A stretch of DNA of 45,780 nt from CAZKXU01 sp964556665 (GTDB lineage: Bacteria > Bdellovibrionota_C > UBA2361 > CAZKXU01), in contig CAZKXU010000015.1 of the NCBI GenBank assembly GCA_964556665.1, positions 1-45,780 of the forward strand, in the 5' to 3' direction. Every line of letters begins with the position of its first letter. Position 1 is the stretch's first letter. Made by a program: the position numbers and the translations under genes. This document shows, piece after piece, positions 16,375-25,127 of this stretch. The notes below the pieces were generated by a model, which did not search any database, was not told the origin of the DNA, and worked only from the letters and a program-made list of their open reading frames with translations.

Positions 16375-16460
16375 ACGTGCTTAGGGGTGCAACCTTACGG
16401 TTGCTGAGATTATACCCATTGAACCTGATGCAGGTAATGCTGCCGCAGGGAGGCGCACTT
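16375..16460 (+). promoter_or_regulatory. TPP riboswitch (THI element)
   Basis: The conserved THI-box parts appear in order: AGGGGTGC, GCTGAGATTATACCC, GAACCTGATGCAGGTAAT and GCCGCAGGGA. The outer stem pairs GTGC near 16377 with GCGCAC near 16453. It binds thiamine pyrophosphate and represses the operon. It is 45 bases upstream of thiS, so control of translation start or of termination is possible. The placement in front of thiS-thiC confirms the call. Confidence 0.96.
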
Positions 16461-16505
16461 TATACCGTCACTCTGGTTTTTCTCCATCCCTAATTTTCAA
16501 TTCTT

Positions 16506-16706
16506 ATGAGACTTACTGTTAACGGTGAGGAGCTTATCTCCTCAGCAAATACAATCGAATCTCTCTTGAGAGAGACAGGACGACAGGACTCTCGCGGGCT
16601 AGCAGTGGCTATTAATGAAGAGGTAGTTCAGCGATCTAAATGGCCGACCACGACTTTAAAGGAAGATGACAATATTTTAATACTAACAGCAACCCAAGGA
16701 GGATAG
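16506..16706 (+). CDS. thiS: Sulfur carrier protein ThiS
   Basis: The 66-residue beta-grasp ubiquitin-like protein ends in the required Gly-Gly (TATQGG). The C-terminus is adenylated and thiocarboxylated to donate sulfur for the thiazole ring made by ThiG. RLTVNGEELI at the start and VAINEEVVQRSKW in the middle are typical. The stop is followed directly by the thiC ATG, so the two are coupled, under the TPP riboswitch. Confidence 0.95.
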   Translation: MRLTVNGEELISSANTIESLLRETGRQDSRGLAVAINEEVVQRSKWPTTTLKEDDNILILTATQGG

Positions 16707-18530
16707 ATGCAGGAAAAGATTCCAAGTGAAAACAAGATTAGCCGCAGCCCATTTCCTAACTCACGGAAAATATATATAGATGGAAAGCTTCATAAAATAC
16801 GTGTTGCAATGCGTGAGGTTTCACAGTCTGATACTCCGGCCCATTTTGGAATAAATGGAGGCACACTAAAAAATCCTGAAATCCCCCTATATGACACAAG
16901 CGGTCCTTACACCGATCCTGAAATTAATATCGATGTAAAGAAGGGATTGCCACGTTTGCGCGAAGAGTGGATTAGGGGACGCGCAGATACTAACGAGCTT
17001 GCCGACTTCAGCTCTCAGTATTCAAGAGCTAGACTCTCCGATCCATCATTAACTGCTTTTAACTTTGCGCATTATCCCAAACCACTGCGTGCAGCCGCAG
17101 GCAGAAACGTCACACAGATGCACTATGCCAGACAGGGAATCATTACCCCGGAGATGGAGTACGTTGCAATCCGCGAAAACCAACTAGTTGATACCTTAAA
17201 AGATAGGCTTAAAGCGCTATCAGGATCTCATCCGGGAGAGGGATTTGGAGCACGACTCCCCAAGAGCCATATTACTCCTGAGTTTGTCAGGGACGAGGTG
17301 GCTAAGGGACGCGCTATTATACCGTGCAATATAAACCACCCCGAGAGTGAGCCAATGGCTATCGGGCGAAATTTTTTAGTCAAAATCAATGCTAACATCG
17401 GCAACTCTGCCATCTCCTCAAGTATTGAAGAGGAGGTCGAGAAAGCTGTTTGGGCCTGCCGTTGGGGAGCAGATACGATTATGGATCTATCGACCGGGCG
17501 GAATATACATGAAACCCGGGAGTGGATTATTAGAAACTGCCCGGTACCGCTTGGAACAGTACCGATCTATCAGGCGCTGGAGAAAGTTGGCGGCAAACCT
17601 GAGGAATTAACTTGGGAGCTTTTCAGAGACACATTAATTGAGCAGGCTGAACAGGGTGTCGACTACTTTACTATTCATGCCGGAGTGCTCCTACGCTACA
17701 TACCTCTTACTGCGAATAGAATGACCGGCATTGTTTCTCGCGGTGGATCAATAATGGCGAAATGGTGCCTTGCCCATCACAAAGAGAATTTTCTCTATAC
17801 CCATTTTGAGGAGATCTGCGAAGTGATGAAGAGCTACGATGTCGCCTTCTCACTTGGCGATGGGCTCCGTCCAGGCTCGATTGCAGATGCAAATGATGCC
17901 GCTCAGTTTGGAGAGCTAGAGACACTGGGAGAACTCACTCAGATCGCTTGGAAGCATGACTGTCAGGTAATGATAGAAGGTCCAGGGCATGTGCCAATGC
18001 AGTTAATCAGAGAGAATATGGAGAAAGAGCTTAAGATCTGTCATGAAGCTCCATTTTATACCTTAGGACCGCTGACAACAGATGTTGCGCCTGGATACGA
18101 TCATATCACCTCTGCTATAGGTGCTGCTATGATCGGCTGGTATGGCTGCGCTATGCTCTGTTATGTAACGCCGAAAGAGCATCTTGGATTGCCGAATAAG
18201 AAAGATGTTAAAGATGGAGTAATTGCTTACCGCATCGCCGCTCATGCTGCTGACCTGGCAAAAGGACATCCTGCGGCGCAGATCAGAGATAATGCACTTA
18301 GCAAGGCCCGTTTTGAGTTCCGCTGGAACGATCAGTTTAATTTAGCACTTGATCCTGATACAGCCCGTGAATTTCATGACGAGAGCCTGCCGCATGATGG
18401 AGCCAAGGAATCCAGATTCTGTTCAATGTGCGGACCAAAGTTTTGTTCGATGAAAATTACGCAGGATGTGCGTGAGTATGCATACGCTGAAAAATCCGCT
18501 GAATATAAAAAATTTGTGGGGAACGAATGA
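16707..18530 (+). CDS. thiC: Phosphomethylpyrimidine synthase ThiC
   Basis: The 607-residue radical SAM enzyme converts aminoimidazole ribotide to HMP phosphate. The C-terminal 4Fe-4S motif is visible as FCSMCGPKFCSM. Core blocks include RAAAGRNVTQMHYARQGIIT, CRWGADTIMDLSTGRNIHETRE and GPGHVPMQLIRENM. The length is normal for the family. It overlaps thiG by 4 bases (ATGA), so translation is coupled. Confidence 0.98.
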   Translation: MQEKIPSENKISRSPFPNSRKIYIDGKLHKIRVAMREVSQSDTPAHFGINGGTLKNPEIPLYDTSGPYTDPEINIDVKKGLPRLREEWIRGRADTNELADFSSQYSRARLSDPSLTAFNFAHYPKPLRAAAGRNVTQMHYARQGIITPEMEYVAIRENQLVDTLKDRLKALSGSHPGEGFGARLPKSHITPEFVRDEVAKGRAIIPCNINHPESEPMAIGRNFLVKINANIGNSAISSSIEEEVEKAVWACRWGADTIMDLSTGRNIHETREWIIRNCPVPLGTVPIYQALEKVGGKPEELTWELFRDTLIEQAEQGVDYFTIHAGVLLRYIPLTANRMTGIVSRGGSIMAKWCLAHHKENFLYTHFEEICEVMKSYDVAFSLGDGLRPGSIADANDAAQFGELETLGELTQIAWKHDCQVMIEGPGHVPMQLIRENMEKELKICHEAPFYTLGPLTTDVAPGYDHITSAIGAAMIGWYGCAMLCYVTPKEHLGLPNKKDVKDGVIAYRIAAHAADLAKGHPAAQIRDNALSKARFEFRWNDQFNLALDPDTAREFHDESLPHDGAKESRFCSMCGPKFCSMKITQDVREYAYAEKSAEYKKFVGNE

Positions 18531-19297
18531 CAGCTCTAACAATCGCCGATAAAACTTTTACCTCGCGGCTATTCATGGGCACCGGCAAATTCGGTTCAAA
18601 TACCATAATGCAAAAGGCCCTAATCGCCTCTGGCTCCGAGTTGGTGACCGTCGCGTTAAAGCGAATCTCTCTGCATGGAGCTGCAGATGACCTTTTAGAA
18701 CACCTTAGACTGCCTGGAGTTAATCTCTTGCCCAACACCTCCGGAGTGCGGACCGCGAAAGAGGCCCTCTTTGTAGCACGGCTTGCTAGGGAGGCGCTTG
18801 AAACTAATTGGATAAAACTAGAGATCCATCCGGATCAGAGATACCTTATGCCAGATCCGATCGAAACATTGACGGCAGCAGAAGAGCTGATAAAGGATGG
18901 TTTTATTGTGCTGCCGTATGTACACGCTGATCCGGTGCTCTGCAAACGTTTAGAGGATATAGGAGTTCAGGCGGTAATGCCTCTTGGAGCGCCAATCGGC
19001 TCAAATGCAGGACTCACTACGCGCAGTATGCTTGAAATTATCATTAGAGAATCTAAAGTTCCTGTAGTAATTGATGCAGGTATTGGCGCCCCCTCACAGG
19101 CAGCAGAGGCATTAGAGATGGGAGCTGCGGCTGTGCTTGTAAATACTGCTATAGCTGTTTCCGGCGACCCGATCGAGATGGCAAAGGCTTTTAATTTAGC
19201 AGTACAGGCGGGAAGGACCGCATATGAAAGCGGACTTGGTGCAGTCAAAAAGCAGGCGGAATCGAGCAGCCCGTTGACAGCATTTTTAGGAGCTTAG
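18527..19297 (+). CDS. thiG: Thiazole synthase ThiG
   Basis: The 256-residue TIM-barrel enzyme condenses 1-deoxyxylulose 5-phosphate, dehydroglycine and ThiS thiocarboxylate into the thiazole phosphate. The Schiff-base lysine lies in LVTVALKRIS (K42 or so). IKLEIHPDQRYLMPDP, AVMPLGAPIGSNAG and VPVVIDAGIGAPSQAAEALEMG are diagnostic. It starts inside the thiC stop and is followed by thiH after 7 bases. Confidence 0.97.
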   Translation: MTALTIADKTFTSRLFMGTGKFGSNTIMQKALIASGSELVTVALKRISLHGAADDLLEHLRLPGVNLLPNTSGVRTAKEALFVARLAREALETNWIKLEIHPDQRYLMPDPIETLTAAEELIKDGFIVLPYVHADPVLCKRLEDIGVQAVMPLGAPIGSNAGLTTRSMLEIIIRESKVPVVIDAGIGAPSQAAEALEMGAAAVLVNTAIAVSGDPIEMAKAFNLAVQAGRTAYESGLGAVKKQAESSSPLTAFLGA

Positions 19298-19304
19298 GGT
19301 TATT

Positions 19305-20411
19305 ATGACCTTTCTTCATTCCTTCGATACCTATAAGCGGGACTCCATATCCTCCTTGATCTATTCTAAAACTGAATATGATGTTAAGCGGGCACTCACT
19401 AAGTCAGGAAGCTTAACTCTAGATGATTTTGCAGCGCTGATTTCACCAGCAGCAGAGACTAAACTGGAGGAGATGGCCGCTCAGAGCCAACGCCTAACAA
19501 AGCAGCGATTCGGCAACACAATTCAGATGTATATTCCGCTCTACCTCTCAAATGAGTGCCAGAATATCTGTACCTACTGCGGATTTAGCTATAACAATAA
19601 AATACCGCGACTAACACTAAATGACACCCAAGTTCTTAATGAAGTAGAGGCTATAAAAAAACTTGGCTTTGATCACATTCTCTTGTTGACCGGTGAGGCC
19701 CAAAAGACAGTAGGCATGCCGTATTTTGAACGTATTCTCAAATTAATTCGCCCCTATTTTTCCCATATATCAATGGAGGTTCAGCCGCTTGATGAAGATG
19801 AGTATAGCCGCCTTATCGACTTAGGGCTTCATACCGTCCTTGTCTACCAGGAGACATACGATCGCGATGTGTACAAAGAATTTCATCCTAAAGGGCGCAA
19901 GTCAAACTTTGATTACCGCCTTGAAACTCCGGATCGTTTGGGCAAAGCCGGTATTTACAAGATGGGAATCGGCGCTCTTCTAGGATTATCTGATTTTAGA
20001 ATCGAATCTTACTTAGTCGCCTCACATCTTCAGTACTTAGAGCAAACATATTGGCGCAGCAAATTTTCAATCTCATTTCCGCGGCTCCGTCCGGCGGAAG
20101 GTGTTATTAAGCCAAGAGTGCATGTAACGGATAGAAATCTAGTGCAGCTTATTACAGCCTATCGAATCTTCAACCACAATGTAGAGCTCTCACTATCTAC
20201 CCGCGAGAGTTCTACCTTTCGAGATCAAGTTCTAAAGCTCGGGATCACCTCCATGAGCGCAGGCTCGCGCACCGACCCGGGCGGATATGCTGCGGATAAA
20301 GGCGCTCTAAAGCAGTTCGAGATTAGTGACGAACGCTCTCCCTCTGAGGTCGCAGCCGCAATCCGCACACAAGGGTACGAAGCTGTGTGGAAGGATTGGA
20401 TGTCTCTCTAA
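19305..20411 (+). CDS. thiH: Tyrosine lyase ThiH (2-iminoacetate synthase)
   Basis: The 368-residue radical SAM protein has its cluster motif in CQNICTYCGF (CxxxCxxC), plus KLGFDHILLLTGEA and SISFPRLRPAEG typical of ThiH/NocL. It cleaves tyrosine to dehydroglycine and p-cresol for ThiG. This is the alternative to the oxygen-dependent glycine oxidase ThiO. It is the last gene of the riboswitch-controlled run. thiE, thiD and thiO are absent from the window, and the ThiS-activating ThiF-like gene is separate at 22947. Confidence 0.96.
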   Translation: MTFLHSFDTYKRDSISSLIYSKTEYDVKRALTKSGSLTLDDFAALISPAAETKLEEMAAQSQRLTKQRFGNTIQMYIPLYLSNECQNICTYCGFSYNNKIPRLTLNDTQVLNEVEAIKKLGFDHILLLTGEAQKTVGMPYFERILKLIRPYFSHISMEVQPLDEDEYSRLIDLGLHTVLVYQETYDRDVYKEFHPKGRKSNFDYRLETPDRLGKAGIYKMGIGALLGLSDFRIESYLVASHLQYLEQTYWRSKFSISFPRLRPAEGVIKPRVHVTDRNLVQLITAYRIFNHNVELSLSTRESSTFRDQVLKLGITSMSAGSRTDPGGYAADKGALKQFEISDERSPSEVAAAIRTQGYEAVWKDWMSL

Positions 20412-20501
20412 TTCATATCCATACTATGTTCTTGAAAATTAAAGCAACTATTTAAGATCTCTTCCGAACACTTAGATGTAGTCTATTTCTTTCGGAGAGT
20501 T

Positions 20502-22046
20502 ATGCTTTCATCTGTTAAAACAAGTGCTATTCATGGGATCGATGCAATCCCGGTAGATGTGGAGGTCAATGTTAGCTCAGGCTGGCCTCCTAAGTTTAAC
20601 ATAGTCGGGCTCGGCGATAACGCGGTCAGAGAATCCCGAGAGAGGGTTAGTTCAGCCGTACGACAGAGCGGATTTCGTATGCCTGATAGAGTAGTAGTTA
20701 ATTTAGCCCCTGCGGAGCTTAAAAAGGAGGGATCCTATTTTGACCTTGCGATCGCCTTGGCGGTCGTTGCGGCAGGTGGTGATGTAAAGAGCAACTCCTT
20801 AGCGCACACTAAATTCTATGGTGAACTTTCATTGGACGGTGGGATCAAGCCGGTTCGAGGTATGGTTGCCTTTACCATAGAAGCACTACGTAACGGCACA
20901 AAGTCGGTTGTTGTACCGCGCGATAATGTCCCAGAGGCGCAGCTCATTAACGGAATTGAGGTCATGGGGGTGCGGTCATTAGCAGAGTTGGTTGGATATC
21001 TGAACGGAAATCTATCTATAGAGCAGGATAGAGATATTCTCAATATGGATCTTGGTGACTGCTCTAATTTTGCGGCACGGCAACTAAGTGATGTTTGGGG
21101 CCAAAAACTGGCAAAACGAGCTATGCTAATTACTGCTGCTGGTGGACACAACCTACTAATGGTGGGGCCTCCTGGATGCGGAAAAAGCATGTTGGCGCAG
21201 AGATTCTCATCTATCTTACCTCCTATGACTAGGGAGGAGACACTTGAGGTGGTGCGAATACACTCAATCGCTGGCTTGCCTATAGTAGGATTTCTAAAAG
21301 GAGAGCGTCCATTTAGAGCTCCACATCATATAGTAAGTGATGTCGGCTTGGTGGGAGGAGGCTCAGTCCCAAAACCGGGAGAGATAAGTCTAGCTCATAG
21401 AGGCGTTCTATTTCTTGATGAATTTCCTGAATATCGACGCACTGCAATCGAAGCACTAAGAGCACCGCTTGAAAATGGAGAGGTTCGTGTAACAAGAGCT
21501 AAAGGCAGCTTAAATTTCCCTGCCAATTTTCAGTTAATTGCTGCGATGAACCCCTGCCCATGCGGCCGCTTAGGAGTACCTGGGACAACATGCCTCTGCT
21601 CTCTATTATCTATCCAAGGCTACCTACGTAAACTATCGCAACCGATCTTAGATCGGATAGATCTACATGTTGAGCTTGAACCTGTACCATTCTCTGCTCT
21701 AGGTAGCGGAAGAGATGAAGAGAGTAGGTCTTCCGAAGAGGAGGGATACCGCAGCATCGTATTGGCTGCGCGTGAACGGCAATATAAACGAAGCGCAAAG
21801 CTTAACAGCGCACTTGAAGGCTCGGAGATTACAAAATTTGTTACCCTTAGTAAGGAGTCCGCAGCCTTGCTTGAGAAGGCAGCTCAGAAGCTTGGATTAA
21901 GTGCAAGGACATATATTAGGGTTCTCAAAGTTGCATTGACTATTGCGGATATAGAAGGGGATGAGCATGTTGCTGCCAAACATATAGCAGAGGCTTTAAG
22001 CTTTAGGACATTAGAGAGACTTAAGCAGTATTGCGAGGGGCGATAG
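20502..22046 (+). CDS. comM: ComM/YifB family Mg-chelatase-like AAA+ ATPase
   Basis: The 514-residue protein has the usual three parts: an N-terminal Lon-protease-like domain (about 1-170, with GLGDNAVRESRERVSSAVR), an AAA+ core with Walker A MVGPPGCGKSMLAQRF and Walker B GVLFLDEFPE, and a C-terminal Mg-chelatase-related domain with RTLERLKQYCEGR. ComM is a branch-migration helicase that aids integration of transforming DNA; many non-competent bacteria also keep it. CxxxC-type cysteines in NPCPCGRLGVPGTTCLCS are typical. It has a separate GGAG ribosome site at 20494-20497. Confidence 0.95.
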   Translation: MLSSVKTSAIHGIDAIPVDVEVNVSSGWPPKFNIVGLGDNAVRESRERVSSAVRQSGFRMPDRVVVNLAPAELKKEGSYFDLAIALAVVAAGGDVKSNSLAHTKFYGELSLDGGIKPVRGMVAFTIEALRNGTKSVVVPRDNVPEAQLINGIEVMGVRSLAELVGYLNGNLSIEQDRDILNMDLGDCSNFAARQLSDVWGQKLAKRAMLITAAGGHNLLMVGPPGCGKSMLAQRFSSILPPMTREETLEVVRIHSIAGLPIVGFLKGERPFRAPHHIVSDVGLVGGGSVPKPGEISLAHRGVLFLDEFPEYRRTAIEALRAPLENGEVRVTRAKGSLNFPANFQLIAAMNPCPCGRLGVPGTTCLCSLLSIQGYLRKLSQPILDRIDLHVELEPVPFSALGSGRDEESRSSEEEGYRSIVLAARERQYKRSAKLNSALEGSEITKFVTLSKESAALLEKAAQKLGLSARTYIRVLKVALTIADIEGDEHVAAKHIAEALSFRTLERLKQYCEGR

Positions 22047-22067
22047 AACGCATAACAACTCGTAGTC

Positions 22068-22096
22068 TTGAATAATAGGTCGTAATGTAGTACTAT
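22068..22096 (+). promoter_or_regulatory. Candidate promoter of the toxin-antitoxin pair, possibly leaderless
   Basis: TTGAAT (22068-22073) and TACTAT (22091-22096) are spaced by 17 bases. The antitoxin ATG at 22103 lies 7 bases after the -10 box, where transcription would start. The mRNA could therefore be nearly leaderless; no Shine-Dalgarno sequence is visible before the ATG. Confidence 0.4.
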
Positions 22097-22102
22097 ATTT
22101 AT

Positions 22103-22345
22103 ATGGAATATGTATCACTTTATGACCTAAAAAAATATCTCTCTAAGTGGATTTCAGCTGCACTTTCTGGAGAGACAATAGTTGTAACCAGATATAACAA
22201 GCCGGTTGTATTCTTAAATGCATATTCAGAGCCGGCCCTACATACAGGGAAATTAGTGGGGAAGCAACAATTTGATCGGGCTGCAACATTGACTAATAAA
22301 GGAGCAGCACTTAAATTTCTTGAGGAAGATCGCAGTGACAATTAA
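22103..22345 (+). CDS. Phd/YefM-type antitoxin
   Basis: The 80-residue protein has the Phd fold pattern: EYVSLYDLKKYLSKWISAAL, then GETIVVTRYNKPVVFLNAY. A variable C-terminal tail (to LEEDRSDN) would be the toxin-binding part. Phd proteins bind their own promoter and neutralise the partner. The gene overlaps the PIN-domain toxin by 11 bases if the toxin starts at GTG 22335. It is one of the few two-gene TA cassettes in the window. Confidence 0.85.
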   Translation: MEYVSLYDLKKYLSKWISAALSGETIVVTRYNKPVVFLNAYSEPALHTGKLVGKQQFDRAATLTNKGAALKFLEEDRSDN

Positions 22346-22784
22346 TGCAGAGAAAGTTTATCTCGACACCTCTGCATATCTTGCTATGCTACTTGGAGAA
22401 GATAGTGGTGCCAAGCTCAAGCGCTACATTAAAGGCAAGCTGCTTTGTACTTCGACTGTCCTCCTAATAGAAAGTGAAAGAAATATTGTTAGGCTGTGCC
22501 GTGCGGGGCATTTAGCCTCATCGGCTTATCAGAAAGTGCTGCGAAGGATTGAGGAGGATAAGGAGTTTTTTATATTCAGAGATTTTACGCCAGATCTAGC
22601 GCTTACAGGATCCTTCCCTGCTGTACTTACGCCGCGCAGTCGCGATCTGATACACATACGAACTGCACAATGGTTTATGTTGCATACAAATCTTACTGGA
22701 TTTGTTAGTCTCGACCAGAAACAATGCGAGTCAGCCGAAGAGCTAGGTCTGCCTGTTGTAAGAAAAGACTGGGAAGGGAACTAG
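22335..22784 (+). CDS. PIN-domain toxin (VapC-like ribonuclease)
   Basis: A TTG at 22320 opens the frame, but GTG 22335 gives VTINAEKVYLDTSAYL, which places the first PIN acid correctly (149 residues). The acidic quartet is visible: D in YLDTSAYLAML, E in LLIESERNIV, D in PRSRDLIHIRTA and D in FVSLDQKQCESAEELGLPV. PIN toxins cleave specific RNAs. Pairing with a Phd antitoxin rather than VapB is common. It ends 24 bases before the palindromic repeat at 22809. Confidence 0.85.
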   Translation: MTINAEKVYLDTSAYLAMLLGEDSGAKLKRYIKGKLLCTSTVLLIESERNIVRLCRAGHLASSAYQKVLRRIEEDKEFFIFRDFTPDLALTGSFPAVLTPRSRDLIHIRTAQWFMLHTNLTGFVSLDQKQCESAEELGLPVVRKDWEGN

Positions 22785-22808
22785 TGTAGTGGAACATAAG
22801 TTCTTATG

Positions 22809-22893
22809 CCCTACTGGGACCACGGGCTTCCAGCCCGCATACGAAATACCAGCTAATTCGTATGCGGGCTGGAAGCCCGCGGTCCCAGTGGGG
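22809..22893. repeat. Palindromic repeat family member A
   Basis: Two nearly perfect inverted arms of about 37 bases (starting CCCTACTGGGACCACGGGC and ending GCCCGCGGTCCCAGTGGGG) surround an 11-base middle, ACCAGCT and flanks. The same GGGCTTCCAGCCCGC core recurs at 29638-29722 and 38236-38390, with a fragment near 26822. It lies between the convergent or tandem gene ends and could act as a transcript-end structure. Confidence 0.85.
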
Positions 22894-22946
22894 AAATAAT
22901 TCATGTTACAGTGTGCTAGCCGCCTTTTCTATTAAATTCATCTTGT

Positions 22947-24089
22947 ATGAGAACACTTAATACAAAAGAGAGCGAGCGCTATCAACGCCACATCTCCCTC
23001 CCAGAATTTGGAGAGACTGGCCAGGAGCGGCTTAAATCAGCTCGCGTACTTGTAGTTGGAGCCGGAGGCCTTGGCTCCCCTACACTATTATATTTAGCCG
23101 CAGCAGGTGTTGGAACGATCGGCATTATTGATGACGACACTGTCGAGATCAGCAACTTACAGCGACAGATACTATTTAGTGAGTCTGATCTTGGAAAGCC
23201 AAAAGCAGTAACTGCTGCTGCAAAGCTTGCAGCAATGAACTCAGAGATAATAGTCAAACCGTTTCCGTGCCGCTTGAGCAAAAAAAACTATGTTGAGATC
23301 CTAAATGAGTTTGATCTGATAATTGATGGCTCCGACAACTTTCCTACCCGCTATCTAATAAATGACGGCTGCGTATTACTTGATAAACCATTTGTCTCCG
23401 GCTCTATTTTTAAATTTCAGGGCCTTTTGACGGTTTGTAATTTAAAAAATATAGCGACGCGCGGTCCAACTTACCGCTGTCTCTTCCCTACTCCTCCTAA
23501 TCCCAGCACAGTTCCAGCCTGTGCAGAGATCGGAGTACTTGGCGTATTGCCAGGCACTATCGGAGCACTTCAAGCAACTGAAGCTATTAAAATAATTACC
23601 GGGATCGGGGAACCTCTCTCTGGGAAACTTCTCACCTACAATGCTCTTACAATGGAGTTTTCAGTTGTAAAGTATAGTCGAGATGAGGTAGAGGTAGGAA
23701 GAGTAAGTTCTAAGGATTTTATCGAGAGCTTTAATTATGAAGCTTATAATGGAGAAACCTGTTCTATGGTAATAAAAGAGATCTCATCACATGAGCTAAA
23801 GAAGAAACTTGATAACAAGGAGGACCTGCAATTAGTCGACGTTCGTGAACCGTTTGAACGGGATATTGTCAATATAGGCGGAGATCTAATCCCGATGAAA
23901 ACTCTCTCTGAAAATCTAACTAGAATTGCTCGTGATAAGCCTGTTGTGATTTACTGCCGCAGCGGAGGAAGAAGCCGCAAGGTCTGTGAGGAGCTGCAGG
24001 AAAAGCATAAATTCAGTAATATTATTAACCTTTCAGGCGGTGTTTTGGGTTGGGTAGATGCGATCGATCCGAGTTTAAATAAATATTAA
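22947..24089 (+). CDS. ThiF/MoeB-like adenylyltransferase with C-terminal rhodanese domain
   Basis: The 380-residue E1-like enzyme has the ATP site VLVVGAGGLGSPTLLYLAAAG (about 34-54) and NLQRQILF. The catalytic cysteine is probably in VPACAEIGVLGVLPG. A rhodanese domain (about 275-380) has the active cysteine loop VIYCRSGGRSRK. Such proteins activate the C-terminal Gly-Gly of ThiS or MoaD and supply sulfur as persulfide. With thiS present and no other thiF seen, it is a good candidate to serve thiamine synthesis; MoeZ-like double use is also possible. Two zinc CxxC pairs of MoeB are not evident. Its stop codon overlaps that of the convergent ribD. Confidence 0.9.
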   Translation: MRTLNTKESERYQRHISLPEFGETGQERLKSARVLVVGAGGLGSPTLLYLAAAGVGTIGIIDDDTVEISNLQRQILFSESDLGKPKAVTAAAKLAAMNSEIIVKPFPCRLSKKNYVEILNEFDLIIDGSDNFPTRYLINDGCVLLDKPFVSGSIFKFQGLLTVCNLKNIATRGPTYRCLFPTPPNPSTVPACAEIGVLGVLPGTIGALQATEAIKIITGIGEPLSGKLLTYNALTMEFSVVKYSRDEVEVGRVSSKDFIESFNYEAYNGETCSMVIKEISSHELKKKLDNKEDLQLVDVREPFERDIVNIGGDLIPMKTLSENLTRIARDKPVVIYCRSGGRSRKVCEELQEKHKFSNIINLSGGVLGWVDAIDPSLNKY

Positions 24090-25123
24090 CCAACATTTCT
24101 AAACACCTGTAGACGATCCTCTCCAACCATCTCCTCACTGACTGGTTCAACTTCAGCATGCGGCGCAGCTATGCCCTCTCCCCAACTTTTCTGTGATTTA
24201 AAAACTCTTGCCTCATCCCACAATCCTGCTTCGATAAAGCTAGAGATTACCCGAGCACCACCTTCAACTAATAACGATTGCACATTCATGTTATAAAGAT
24301 GGGCAAGCAGCTGTTCTAATACATTAGCGTTAAAATCAATCTGAATATAATCAAGATTATGTTTTGAGCTTGCTGTTTTTGAGGTAAACACCACTGTTGG
24401 AATTCCACCATTAAAGAGATTTAATGTCGATGGAAGCCTTAAGCTCCGATCTAGTACAACCCTGATCGGACTGCGCCCAAGCACATGCCTAACATTAAGC
24501 TCCGGATCGTCATGTAAGGCAGTCTCAGTTCCAACCATAACCGCCATTTCATCTGCTCGCCATTCATGCACTAAGGTTTGCGCGTCCTCACCGCTAATCC
24601 ATTCAGGCTTCTTATCTTTACGCGCCATAAAACCATCCGCTGTCTCAGCCCATTTAAGAATTACATATGGACGGCGTTTTTCATGAAAGGTAAAGAACCG
24701 TTTATTTAACTCCCGGCACTCCTCTTCTAACACTCCAATCGTAACCTTGATACCTGCCTGAGAGAGTTTATCAGCCCCCTTTCCATTTACCATTGGATTA
24801 GGATCAAGAGTGCCGATTACCACCTCTTTGACGCGGTGCTCAATCAGAAGGTTTACACATGGAGGCGTCTTACCATAATGAGCACACGGCTCAAGATTTA
24901 CATAAACCGTAGACTCCTTGAGCAGAGAGAGATTCGGCTTGCCTACTAATCTTATTGCATTTGCCTCAGCGTGCGGACCTCCGTAACGGTGATGAAAAGC
25001 CTCTGCCAGCACCTGCGATCCAAAGCAGATCACACATCCTACCATCGGATTGGGTGTCACCGATCCGAATCCGCGTGCTGCTAACTCAAGCACCTGCCGC
25101 ATGTAATACTCATGATCTGCCAT
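24086..25123 (-). CDS. ribD: Riboflavin biosynthesis deaminase/reductase RibD
   Basis: The 345-residue bifunctional enzyme has an N-terminal deaminase with zinc ligands in HAEANAI and NLEPCAHYGKTPPC (about 50-90), and a C-terminal reductase beginning near PYVILKWAETADGFMA. It performs the second and third steps of riboflavin synthesis. The ATG lies 4 bases after the stop of the gene at 25128-26621, so it is the second gene of that unit. Other rib genes are not in the window. Confidence 0.95.
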   Translation of the reverse strand: MADHEYYMRQVLELAARGFGSVTPNPMVGCVICFGSQVLAEAFHHRYGGPHAEANAIRLVGKPNLSLLKESTVYVNLEPCAHYGKTPPCVNLLIEHRVKEVVIGTLDPNPMVNGKGADKLSQAGIKVTIGVLEEECRELNKRFFTFHEKRRPYVILKWAETADGFMARKDKKPEWISGEDAQTLVHEWRADEMAVMVGTETALHDDPELNVRHVLGRSPIRVVLDRSLRLPSTLNLFNGGIPTVVFTSKTASSKHNLDYIQIDFNANVLEQLLAHLYNMNVQSLLVEGGARVISSFIEAGLWDEARVFKSQKSWGEGIAAPHAEVEPVSEEMVGEDRLQVFRNVG

Positions 25124-25127
25124 ATCA

